Origin: Pseudophaeomoniella oleicola | Lineage: Eukaryota > Ascomycota > Eurotiomycetes > Phaeomoniellales > Phaeomoniellaceae | NCBI GenBank assembly: GCA_003868215.1 | Contig: QWDQ01000034.1 | Coordinates: forward strand, 62,001-126,000 | DNA: 64,000 nt | Reading direction: 5' to 3' | Shown here: in pieces, positions 54,323 through 64,000 of the stretch | How the letters are laid out: each line of letters opens with the position of its first letter | Numbering within the stretch: the stretch's first letter is position 1 | Position numbers and translations under genes: made by a program | The notes under the pieces: model-generated | Database searches by the model: none | Seen by the model: the letters and a program-made list of their open reading frames with translations, nothing else | What the model was told of the DNA's origin: nothing

Positions 54323-55636
54323 ATGTCTTCTCCCGAAGGGAATGGTGACAAGGCATACGTTACGCTCGTTACCAGGCCATCATACCTTGCTGGAGCAATC
54401 ATACTAGCCTGTACTCTGTCGCTATGCAAGTCAAATTATCCTCTTATTGTGCTCGTCACACCAAACCTTGGAGAGGACGCAATTACGGCGCTTCAAGAAG
54501 AGGCATCCCAGAATCCTATAATTCGCATTCTTCGTGTTGAGCCACTCAAACCGCGAGAGACGAATACTGGAAGTGCAGCAGCTCGATTTGAGGATACGTA
54601 TACGAAGCTCCGGGCTTTTCAGCTCCATGAACAAGGCTACAAGAAATGCGTCTTCCTCGACGCAGACATGGCCGTTTTCCAGACCCCGGATGGGTTATTC
54701 GATGTGACGCTGCCGGCTGATACATGGATTGCAGCGAACCACGCCTGTGTCTGCAATCTGGACTTTGACGATTTTGCTCCTTCGGATTGGACCAAGGGCA
54801 ACTGTGCATATACACCTCTGCACTGTCCGAATGATCCACCTACTAGAGTGACGCCAAATGCCAGACCAACATATCATTTGCTGAACTCGGGCATGTTTGT
54901 GTATGAGCCCAACGAAATGCTTTGGAGGGCAATGATGGTTGAATTCGACACTTCGACCAAGATCAGAACCTACAAATTTCCCGACCAAGATTTCATGACT
55001 GACTTTTTCCGCCATCGGTGGCTATCTTTGTCTTGGAAATACAATGCACTCAAGACTATGAGATCCTGGCATCCTCAGATGTATAAAGATGACGAGGTTG
55101 TTGTGCTCCACTACATAGTCGATAAGCCATGGGAACGTCGGATCGCCAGCGACAGGATTGCCGGACACCTTGGACGGGACTATGATACTCACCAGAAATG
55201 GTGGGATATATATGAGCGCTGGAAACAATCAAGATTGGATTCAAAGTTGAACCAGGCGAAGTCTGTAGCCACTTATATGGACTCCATGGTGCCACCACCG
55301 CTCGATACCGAGAGGGATGAAGAGCAGGTTAAAGGGAACAAGAAGTTTTATGATCATGACCAGGGATGTACTATTCCGATCAAACCGTTTGGGACACCGC
55401 CCGGAAGGCCAACAGACGTCTTAGCGTACTATCCAAAGTCAGATTATCCCCCTCATCCGTATGATGCCCCATCCCCTTGCACCGCTCTTAGTTTTTCCGA
55501 GTTGTTTGAGTCATCCGCTCGACTTGCCCTCCAGTCGCTGTTTGGCAACTCCTTTCACGTCTTGGAACATTCACTAATGGACCCAGAAGATGATACGAAC
55601 GCTAGACAGCACTTGGAAGTGGCCCTCTTGCATTAG
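54323..55636 (+). CDS. GT8-family glycosyltransferase (glycogenin/galactinol synthase-like)
   Basis: Single exon, 437 aa from the first ATG. The GT-A fold is clear: AYVTLVTRPSYLAGAIILAC at the start, FEDTYTKLRAFQL, the metal-binding DxD at about residues 113-115 (CVFLDADMAVFQTPD), LLNSGMFVYEPNE, the PDQDFMTDFF block, and HYIVDKPW near the end of the catalytic domain. Members transfer sugar from UDP-sugar; galactinol synthase and glycogenin are the best known. The residue context fits a soluble fungal GT8 without membrane helix. The frame ends at a TAG, yet coiled-coil-like coding sequence seems to go on in the same frame directly after it (see next entry). Confidence 0.9.
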   Translation: MSSPEGNGDKAYVTLVTRPSYLAGAIILACTLSLCKSNYPLIVLVTPNLGEDAITALQEEASQNPIIRILRVEPLKPRETNTGSAAARFEDTYTKLRAFQLHEQGYKKCVFLDADMAVFQTPDGLFDVTLPADTWIAANHACVCNLDFDDFAPSDWTKGNCAYTPLHCPNDPPTRVTPNARPTYHLLNSGMFVYEPNEMLWRAMMVEFDTSTKIRTYKFPDQDFMTDFFRHRWLSLSWKYNALKTMRSWHPQMYKDDEVVVLHYIVDKPWERRIASDRIAGHLGRDYDTHQKWWDIYERWKQSRLDSKLNQAKSVATYMDSMVPPPLDTERDEEQVKGNKKFYDHDQGCTIPIKPFGTPPGRPTDVLAYYPKSDYPPHPYDAPSPCTALSFSELFESSARLALQSLFGNSFHVLEHSLMDPEDDTNARQHLEVALLH

Positions 55637-56486
55637 TACTACAAGGCTCAGTACTTCAAGAGCGAGCTCGAAGAGCACAAACACCTTGTGAAGCTCCTTC
55701 AGACGGACGTTTTGCAATTATCATCCGACACAGAGCCTGCCCCCGCAGCTGCCAGACATCCACTCCCCACGTTGATTACAAAACACCCTGGCGATCATCA
55801 TCCTTCATCTACGGCAAGTAAGTTTCCTCGTTGCTATGCACGATCTGGCATGGGTAATGTGAGCTTCTTGGCTGCGCAAACCCTTCCGAGGCCTTCAGAG
55901 ATCGGGATAAACTGGTCAACTGCGCCTTCCACATGTGAAGGCTCAAGTTCATGGTCATCACTTTGGAGTCTTCCTATAGATGGCGTCGGTGCGGTGGCGG
56001 ATACTCCAAGCAGTGTCTCTCATGTTTCAGGCCTTGGTACCGGGCCTTCCCACCCAGAGGGACCCTAACCCAGTCCAACAAATCAATGCATCACCGACAG
56101 GTATTGAAACTGCAAGGACGGAATTACGGGATCTTCTTGACAGTGATGCAAATGGAGCTGCTGAATTTCAAATGTATACGCGGGCGAGCACTCTGTTGCT
56201 TCCCCCTTTACCAATTGAGTCTGAGAACCCTCGCCCGAGGACCCGGCATCCTCTAAGATCCGCCTGTGACCTCGGCAACCTCTCGTCGGCTATTCATGAC
56301 TCCGCAAGTCCAATCCATGTTGCAGACTATGCTCTCTCCGAAACTTTATCGAGCATCCATGAAGCAAGTTCCGCATCTTCACAACACTCGGTCCATTATC
56401 CTTCACTCACCCCCCGTGGCCAAGGTGTATTTAGGGAGAGGTTCAACAACTCAGAGCACCCTGTTTTGGCTTTCCGTCTTCCCTAG
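55637..56486 (+). pseudogene. Probable coding remnant or separate frame continuing after GT8 stop
   Basis: Directly after the GT8 stop, in the same frame, comes YYKAQYFKSELEEHKHLVKL, which extends the helix HLEVALLH before the stop with the same heptad style. A Ser/Pro-rich frame follows to 56068, and a second frame (about 56068-56486) contains TELRDLLDSDANGAAEFQMY and a Ser-rich end. A GTAAGT donor lies at about 55818 and a 37-nt GT-AG stretch (56036-56072) could join the two frames, but 37 nt is very short for this genome. It could be a second gene starting at MDPEDDTNARQ (55576), a read-through extension, or a decayed gene. No known domain is seen. Confidence 0.4.
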
Positions 56487-57169
56487 ATGCTGTACACTCG
56501 GCGAGTATTGGATAATTTGACTGCCCCTACAAGCGCATACCCGCTGTCGATGACTGCTCATCCCATTGAGAGGAAGGATGAACATGCATTCCTGCCCAAG
56601 ACCGATGAGGTGATTCATCAGTGAATACAGCGATGGACTGCGCAACTGATCAAAGCTAGGGAGTAGTAGAGCTGGTCTGAAACTATAGAAGGCAGTATAG
56701 TGACAGGAGAGAAACATTGATTCCATCATAAATTGTTTGTGCGAACTATGGTGGTTTTGATGTACTGGGTAGATTAATTGCCTACTGATGTATGACAAAG
56801 TTCTATGAGTACTTCTTCATCACTTTAGCTTCTACAATATATCGTGTACGTGTGGTTGTTTGAATATGACATGATGCTCTGTTAGGGGTGTTATTGCGCC
56901 TAGAAGATACTCTATCTTCTCCAAACGACATAAATTTATTCCGATTGCCGCATTTGGTAGCACACGAAGCATCAATACGTACAATGAAGCACAACACCAG
57001 GCCAACGAGAAGACTTCCGGTCTACCGTGTAGAGAAGTTCAAGATGGCATAACAAAGCTGCAGAAATCCCTGTGGTAGCTTTATGTGGGTTATTTCTCTC
57101 TACTAAGTGACCGTCTTGTAGCATTTTATACACGCTGCATCATCTCGAAGTCACTATCACATGTAAAGC
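56487..57169. other. Intergenic region upstream of rit1
   Basis: 683 bp. No gene, repeat or RNA gene recognised. Confidence 0.5.
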
Positions 57170-58688
57170 ATGGCCAATTCTGCAACGCAAGCCAACCACA
57201 AGAATTCCACCAGCTCCATAACGCTCTCTTCTATTCAATTTCATGACCCAGTCCTTCATCCTACGTCTACGTCCTCGATCTACGCCTCCTTGAAATCTCT
57301 TCGCGTGTCCACACTCTCTCTGCCAAACCGCCTTCGCTCCATTATACATGACAGTGTATTCGTGCAATCGGTTTCCGAGCGCTATGGAATGCCACTGATC
57401 GCGAATGAGAGGTGTGGGAGTTGGTATATTCCACCCGCAAAGAAGAAAGGAAGTGCTTACTTCAAGAGCACAGATGGGCATTGGGGTTCGTGGGGGTTCA
57501 GTCTCAGAAGATTGAATTTAGGCGTCCTAGACGCTCTAGAGAGGGAGAATGAGAGGAATGGAGGAGGTGGTGTGGTAATCGTGGACAGTACGAGAAGAGG
57601 GAAACGGTTTCCGGATGCGTTGACTAAGACGGTACCGATATGGTGTGCGGTTGTCAATCGGGTGTGTTTTGGGGAAGAGGAGGGCAATGGGGGTGAGTGG
57701 GCTCGGATACAGTGGCCAAGAGGCGTTATTGGGGAGGAAGAGGCAAACAGGATCGAGGAACGGCTGCCACAGATGGTGGGGGAGTTTAAGAAGATCGGTA
57801 TCGACCTCAGAGGAAGGGTCAATAAGCCTTTGAAGTGCTTTTGGATCACGCAGGGGGAAGGCGGGGAGGAGATGATAATCAACGAAGAGATCAAACTGGA
57901 AGAGATAGGAAAAGAGTATTATGCTATCCTACTCTGTTCAGCGAGCAGGAGAGTGGAAGGGGCAGAGATGTCAGAAGGTGGATACATCCAGGGGGCAGGA
58001 GATGATGCCGAGGCATGGGCAAAGGGCCTAATCCCCGAGGTATTCTGGCACAACCAGAAGGCATTGCTGGAGACGCCCGAAGATGAATTGGAAGACCTGA
58101 TCGAAGACTTACTGGAGGTCCATAGTGGGAAGAGCGACAAAAGGGGGGTCCTGATCCGACCGACGGAGAACCTTTTTCTCGGAAGCAGAGCGACCACGCA
58201 CGATCAAGCAGACGGGTTCAATCTTGTCATCAGTTGTCATGGCGTCACTACTGTGGAGGACTCATCAGCGACCACAAAGATATTGGACCTGAACTGCAAG
58301 GATGACGCCAGCGGGAAACTGGGGAGTCGAGATTTGCGATTGAAGCTGAAGCAAGTCAAGGACTTTGTATCTTACAATTTTGAGAAAGATCCTACGCAGA
58401 AGCTACTGATCACTTGCAACACGGGAAACAATCTGTCAGTCGGAGTGGCATTGGCCGTTTTGTGTCTATTCTACAATGATGAAGGTATATCCTAACCTCC
58501 TCTCATGCCTTTGAAACCCTTCCATGCTGACCGAGACCACTCTAGGGCAACTCATCCCTGCAGGGATTGGCGTCAATATCGACAAAACTTTCATTCGTCG
58601 GCGGCTAGCTTGGATAACAGAGTCCAAAGCAGAGGCGAACCCTTCAAGATCTACCTTGCAAGCAGTCAATTTCTTCCTCTTTGAATGA
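57170..58688 (+). CDS. rit1: Initiator tRNA 2'-O-ribosyl phosphate transferase Rit1
   Basis: Exons 57170-58484 and 58546-58688 give 485 aa. Family blocks are present: LRSIIHDSVFVQSVSERYG, PLIANERCGSWYIPP, AYFKSTDGHWGSWGFSLRRL, GGVVIVDSTRRGKRFPDALT, KTVPIWCAVVNRV, and in the C-terminal phosphatase-like domain LLITCNTGNNLSVGVALAVL and, after the intron, NIDKTFIRRRLAWI. Rit1 adds a phosphoribosyl group from PRPP-like donor to A64 of initiator tRNA-Met, which keeps it out of elongation in fungi and plants. The P-loop of the DUSP-like domain lacks the catalytic Arg, as known for Rit1. The 61-nt intron (GTATAT, CTAAC) restores the conserved end. Confidence 0.96.
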
Positions 58689-58781
58689 TGACGAAGAAGG
58701 ACATTTGTGTAGTCGCATAAAAAGATAAATATTTCAAAGACGCATCAAACAAGGGTATTGCAAGTACAACTTGCTGGCCCT

Positions 58782-59692
58782 TCAGTAGTTTTCGACTGCA
58801 TGGACAATGGCACCGTCGGCACCCTGGTCAAGGCCGTCTAAGGTTTCCATATCATCTTTGGAAAGATCGAATCCATAGACGTCGGCGTTTTTCTTGATCC
58901 TCTCCGGGTTGTCACTCTTCGGCAGAGGTACCCAGCTCTTCTGCAAAGTATACCGTACCAGGACCTGATTGGGAGTGACACTATGTTTCTTTGCGATCTC
59001 CACGAGGGTCTCGTTGCTTGCTTTATAATTCCTGACGAGGGGGCAGTACGCCTCAACGACGATGCCATTATTATTGCAGTATTCTACAATCTCTCTTTGC
59101 TGGTGCCACGGGTGCAACTGAAGGAGGTGTTAGATCCCGATTAGTCCCCTGAGAGAACGAAGCCATGACCACTTACCTCAAGTTGGTTAACGTGCGGTGG
59201 CCACACCCTTGCGAACTCTTTCATCTCCTCGATATGCTTGATACCATAATTGCTAACACCGATGCTCTTCGCCTTACCCTCCTCATACAGCTTTTCGAGT
59301 GCTTGCCACATTTCTTTCCTCTTTGCGCTGTTACTTCCTGGACTGTGGATTAAGAAACAGTCAACATAGCTGCTTTGGTCGTCCAGCTTCTGCACACTTT
59401 CTGCGCACTTCTCATAGCTCTTTTCCATCGAGCCACCGGGACTTAGGATCTTAGTTGTCAGAAAGAGGTCTTTTCTAGGTATGCCGGATTGCTTCACGGC
59501 CTCACCGACCTCCTTCTCATTGCCGTAGAATTGCGCAGTGTCGATATGGCGATAACCAACTTTGAAGGCCGCAAGACATGAGTTGACGCAGACATCTGGA
59601 TTCGATCGGTAAACGCCAAACCCCAGCTGAGGGATCTTTACGGAAGTATTTTTCAGCGTGAGGGTGTCGGCGATCGTTCGTTTCAATGCCAT
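58782..59692 (-). CDS. Aldo-keto reductase
   Basis: Exons on the minus strand are 59177-59692 and 58782-59117, giving 283 aa. The AKR tetrad is Asp51 and Tyr56 (YRHIDTAQFYGN), Lys81 (FLTTKI) and His116 (FLIHSP). IGVSNYGIKHIEEM and, after the 59-nt intron, LHPWHQQREIVEYCNNNGI follow. The NADPH-binding end is VLVRYTLQKSWVPLPKSDNP. This places it with the xylose/aldehyde reductase-like AKR groups, short of the VWFY C-terminal loop of mammalian forms. It stands divergent to the NRPS-like reductase with a shared 0.7-kb promoter; reducing the aldehyde made by that enzyme would be a logical role (inference). A TACTACGTAGTA palindrome lies 265 bp upstream. Confidence 0.93.
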
Positions 59693-60401
59693 GTCGCAAG
59701 GAGATTGTTGCGCTGTGGCGGAGTGGGCAAATGGTCACGGGGCTTGTGACAATAGGTTGGGTTGAGGTCCTCTTGAAGTTCAGTAATTGATGTCGCTATC
59801 GTGGTAGCATACAAGGGCTTATACGATTAAGATCTTTTCTGTTAACAATGGAAGAACCATTCCCTGCGTTTCGATATGTGCCAAAAGTCTTCTATGAGAG
59901 GTACCGATTGCGTGACTTTGCATGTTGCCCCGCGACCTCTGAAGCTCCAATGCGTCTACTACGTAGTAGAGAAAATCAGATTCGATGAAGTCATCTTCCG
60001 CCGTCATAGACCTTCACCTTCACATAGCAATAATAACAAAGCAACTCTTATATGGATCTTCTTTTAGCAACGATATGATCATCATTCAAGTCAACAAGGG
60101 GCGACTAACCTATTACTGGCATATCAGATCTAGATCATTATAAGCGTTATATCTCATCCAAAGATGTAAGACGTTTTCTATAATGCCCAACGTTCGCTTG
60201 CTCTATGGTTCACAAGCAAACAGCAGCCCAGAAGTCGAGCTCTGGTTCTGTGACTGCTGGACTCTCTTGGGACTGACATCATCTATTTTGTACATGGACT
60301 CAACTACTGTATAACATCAAAGCTTTCTTACATATTATTCGTTCTCTATTTCTTCAGAGATACTCCTTGGAGCATCTGTTCCATGAGAGTCTGTTCATAT
60401 C
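59693..60401. promoter_or_regulatory. Bidirectional promoter AKR / NRPS-like reductase
   Basis: 709 bp between divergent starts with one palindrome copy at 59957. The rest is AT-rich without recognised gene. Confidence 0.55.
59957..59968. promoter_or_regulatory. TACTACGTAGTA palindrome, copy 7
   Basis: Perfect 12-bp palindrome, 265 bp upstream of the AKR start and about 430 bp upstream of the NRPS-like reductase start. Confidence 0.6.
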
Positions 60402-63400
60402 ATGGCCAGCTCCGAGCTCAATTACTTCACTTGTACGCTGGGGCAAGCTGCCGTGTGGAATGAAAGCCACCCACATGTATTCCATACAGTCAATGACTTG
60501 ATAGACCAACAAGCGGACAGAAGACCCAATGCTCCGGCAGTGGGGTTTCCCCTTCTACCAGGGTCCGACCGGTTTGGACCGTGGGTTGAAAGCTATGGTA
60601 CATGAGTTGATCATTCTTTGTATGTGTGTAACCTCTTCTGACACGCCATAGTTACTTATGCAGAGCTTAAGATCCATTCAGTCAACTTAGCAACACGTCT
60701 GGCCCATATCTTGCAACTGCTGGGCCGACGGCAGACTAGGACGGTCGGTCTCTTATGTTCTAGCAGTCCCGAATTTGTTATGGTATGGCTGGCTCTAATC
60801 CGCCTTGGACTATCTGTCCTTCTCATCGCGTACGTGCTCCAGCGAGGTCTCTCTAGAATGTAACCGATCATTTGGCTCCCCAACTCTCGCTAATAGTCCG
60901 ACATAGTCCGCAATGCCAAAAGTCTGCCATAGAGCACCTCTGTGAGACCTGCAACGCGATGGCCCTTTTTGCCGATGACACCTACGCAGAAAAGGCAAGC
61001 GAAGTCGAAGGCGATATTATGGTAATTGTGGTTGGACAGTTGATACGAAGGATTGGATTGGATCCATCCGCAGCCATCGAGGGCAGGTCGGATCCGTCTG
61101 ACATTGCTTACTTGCATCATACATCTGGGACCTCTACAGGCCTACCAAAGCCAATACCTCAAAGCCACAAAGCTGCAGTTGGTGTACTCCCTGCTTTTCC
61201 TGAGGGGCATCATGCTGCAACATTTTCCACTACTCCTCTCTACCACGGTGGGATAGCCGACTGCTTTAGGGCCTGGACAAGTGGAAGCATGATCTGGCTA
61301 TTTCCTGAGCGGAATCTGCCGATCACGGCAAAGAATATCTTGGACTGCGTGGAATATGTGAGTACAGTACGGCCTGATATTCTCCCGGGCGTGAGATATT
61401 TCTCATCGGTTCCCTACATCCTACAGATGCTTGCAGAGAACCCAGACGGCCTCAAGTTCTTGCAAGACAGAGATATTGTCGGGGTTGGTGGAGCAGCCCT
61501 CCCACCAGCCGTCGGGGATGAACTGGTTCAGAAGGATGTAAATCTAATATCACGATTTGGCAGTGCTGAATGTGGATTCTTGATGTCTTCTCACAGACAT
61601 TATAAGGAGGATCGCGACTGGCAATATCTGCGACCCGGTTCTGGCTCTAGGTTTATGTCGTTTGAAACAACAGACAACGGCCTGTACGAACTGGTGATAA
61701 ATTCTGGGTGGCCTCATCTCGCCAAAACAAACCGTGAAGATGGTTCTTACGCGACATCTGATCTTTTTGAACCCCATGAGACCATCGCAGGAGCATGGCG
61801 GTACCATAGCCGAGCAGATGCTCAGATAACGCTCATTACCGGCAAAAAATTTGACCCGGCTCCTGTCGAAGCAGCCATACTTTCTTCCACTAAAGTACTG
61901 GGGGACGTTCTTATTTTCGGCACTGGAGAGAATTATCCAGGGGCCCTACTTTTTCCATCGTCTGAGCTGGACGCGTCATCGGAAGAGGTACTCAATGAAG
62001 TATGGCCGGCTCTTGAACAGATCAACCATGATTCTCAACCTCATGCTCGCCTACCAAAGTCGATGCTCGTGGTAGTAAATAATGCGAGTCAGAGTTTTCC
62101 TCTCGAGAAGAGTAGTAAGGGCACAATTATGAGACGGAAAGCTGAAGAAAGGTTTGCAGAAGAGATAAGATCTGCATATAGAGATAAAGACCCTCACTCA
62201 TACAACAACTACAAGCCTGTATCAGATGCGAAGGTAGCGGGGACAGTGAACGATATCGTCAATCAAGTCATTGGCCGCCGCGTGGACCAAGATACTGACC
62301 TGTTCGCTCAAGGGATTGACTCTGCTGCTTGCCTGCAAATACGTGAACTGATTGGGTCAAGGGTGCTACCGGCTGAGGCTTCACCATTGCCATTGAATAT
62401 CGTCTATGACTGTGGAACTACCAGAGCGCTCGCACAATTCGTCTTGGGACGAAGGAGGGGGGAAGAGTCAAGAGAGCCTGATGAGCTAGAACTGATGACC
62501 CAACTTGTGGAGACGTACAGCAATTTCGAGGACCACCAGCAGAAGCGATCCATGTATGCTGACGGTGGTGACTATCGAAACGCAGAGGTAGTGGTACTTA
62601 CTGGTGCGACAGGGGCATTGGGGGCACATATTCTCAACGCACTTCGTTCTGATCCCAAGGTATCGAAGATCTACTGTTTGTTGCGTGCTCAGAACCCCCT
62701 TACTGCCCACCAACGCGTGACAAAATCTCTGAAGGGTCGAGCAAAACCAGATCTCGAACCATTCGATGAGCGCGCCTGGAGGGATGGCAGGATCGTATGT
62801 TTCCCGAGCAGGTTCTCGGATAACGATCTGGGCCTCTCGGAGGAAGATTATGCTAGTATTATCTCCACGGCAACTCTCGTCATTCATTCAGCGTGGACCG
62901 TGAATTTCAATCTGCGGTTGAGATCTTTTGTCGAAGATCACATCGCGGGCACTCGTCACTTGATCGATCTTACCAGCAATTCACCTGCAGCACGTCTTCT
63001 CTTCATCTCCTCAACAGCGGCAGTAGCGTCATCACCTCTAGCACCAATACCAGAGTCTGTCTCCAAGAACTCATCAGATGCGTCACCACTGGGGTACTCC
63101 CGCTCCAAGTGGGTAGCCGAAGCCGTATGCTCGGAAGCCTATAAGCATTTCTATCGCTCACCCAGCAATCGTAGGCCCCAACCGTCCATATCTATCCTTC
63201 GTGTTGGCCAACTCTGCGGTGACACCATAGACGGCATCTGGAATGCCAGCGAAGCGTACCCCCTTATGCTTTCCTCTGCAAAAATCACTGGATCTTTACC
63301 TGATCTAGCGACCGAGACTCTAAACTGGTTGCCCGTCGACCTTGCAGCCCAAGCCGTTTTCGAAATCGGTCTCACCAACTCCTGTCCTGCCGCAGGCCAA

Positions 63401-63835
63401 ACGGGAGAGGTACCCATTTATCACATCCTGAATGCGCATTCAACACCGAAGTGGCCGGAGATGGTAGACTGGATAAATCAAGACATCAAACAGTCACCAT
63501 ATGAAACATCATCCGCCATAACAACAATCCCTCCCGCCGAATGGGTCCAAGAGCTAGAATCAACACTCGCTCACCCAGCTTCCCACTCCGACAATGACAA
63601 AAACCACAACAAGCAAACCCTCCACCCCCACCCATCAACCTCCCTCCTCCCCCTCTGGAAATGCGCCTTCTCTTCCCCCTCCTCTTCCTTCTCTTCCTCG
63701 CCACCACCACCTCCCACATTCTCCATCCAAAACTCCACGTCAAAATCAACCGTCATCCGAGATCTTCAACCGCTCGACAAACACTCCGTGATCCGGATGT
63801 GGCGATGGATTGAAAAGATGGATGTTGGATCATGA
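60402..63835 (+). CDS. NRPS-like adenylate-forming reductase (A-T-R, carboxylic acid reductase)
   Basis: Exons 60402-60597, 60652-60829 and 60907-63835 give 1,100 aa. The second intron's acceptor is the CATAG at 60906; this restores the A-domain motif VLLIAPQCQKSAIEHLC. The adenylation domain (about 20-450) has HHTSGTSTGLPKP, the FGSAECG motif and a YATSDLF block. The carrier domain (about 545-625) has the phosphopantetheine serine in DLFAQGIDSAACLQ. The thioester reductase domain (from about 685) has the nucleotide-binding VVLTGATGALGAHIL and YSRSKWVAE (about 854). Such enzymes activate a carboxylic acid, tether it and reduce it with NADPH to an aldehyde. No condensation domain is present. 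The Pro/Ser/His-rich linker near 1035-1070 is unusual for the family. Confidence 0.95.
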
Positions 63836-64000
63836 TTTGTATGTATGTGAACATGTATGTAATGTCGGTGTAAGAGACGGAGGGCGAATGAATGAAGAGA
63901 GTTATGACAATTTTTTATCATATGGACTAGGATCAGGCTACCCAAGTACCTGGTTTACCTCACGAATACATGCCCAACTTAACGGTATCTAGAAATACAT
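63836..64000. other. Window end, 3' flank of NRPS-like gene
   Basis: 165 bp of 3' flank; nothing further visible. Any extension of a gene cluster would lie outside the window. Confidence 0.5.

Noticed and set aside
1-64000. Telomeric TTAGGG arrays, rDNA or CRISPR-like arrays
   Set aside because: No such repeats are present in the window.

Overview
The window is nuclear DNA of a filamentous ascomycete (Pezizomycotina). The evidence is many short GT-AG introns (about 47-130 nt) with CTAAC/CTAAT-like branch sites, short intergenic spaces, a HET-domain gene, an NRPS-like reductase and fungal forms of Mrp51, mL50, Bbc1 and Rit1. The protein style resembles Leotiomycetes, but I cannot prove the class from sequence alone. 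I support 29 protein-coding genes, one probable gene remnant and one short DNA-transposon derivative (MITE). I found no rRNA, tRNA, CRISPR array or autonomous transposon. Most gene models are spliced, and I resolved exon joins by reading frame and splice signals.

Layout: 0-19 kb is mostly housekeeping: F-box protein, Rtr1 CTD phosphatase, Bbc1 actin-patch protein, ribosomal protein eS17, mitoribosomal Mrp51, an SDR ketoreductase, Rtf2, mitoribosomal mL50 and a 3-ketoacyl-CoA thiolase. 19.5-26 kb holds a secreted NUP-family protein, a RING protein, a coiled-coil protein and a Vip1-like RRM protein with a metallothionein-like tail. 26.6-39 kb is more accessory: a peroxisomal 4CL-like acyl-CoA ligase, a HET protein, a large membrane glycoprotein, a DJ-1/PfpI protein, and then a 2.5-kb gene-free stretch with a MITE that has perfect 33-bp inverted repeats. 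39-46 kb returns to housekeeping (Paf1, eIF3l, a nitrilase-family amidohydrolase, an intron-rich RRM protein). 46-51 kb is gene-poor and contains a small secreted cysteine-rich precursor with a Kex2-type site and a HAD hydrolase. 51-64 kb has alpha-actinin, a GT8 glycosyltransferase whose frame seems to continue past its stop, Rit1, an aldo-keto reductase and a divergent NRPS-like (A-T-R) carboxylic acid reductase.

Two signals stand out. First, a 12-bp palindrome (TACTACGTAGTA) occurs seven times exactly, always between genes. Five copies lie 180-280 bp upstream of the start codons of metabolic or stress-type genes (SDR, thiolase, DJ-1, HAD, AKR), and none lies close upstream of a housekeeping gene. 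Second, the AKR and the A-T-R reductase are divergent and share a 0.7-kb promoter with one of these palindromes. Together they make a plausible acid-to-aldehyde-to-alcohol pair that may be the edge of a small biosynthetic cluster continuing to the right of the window.
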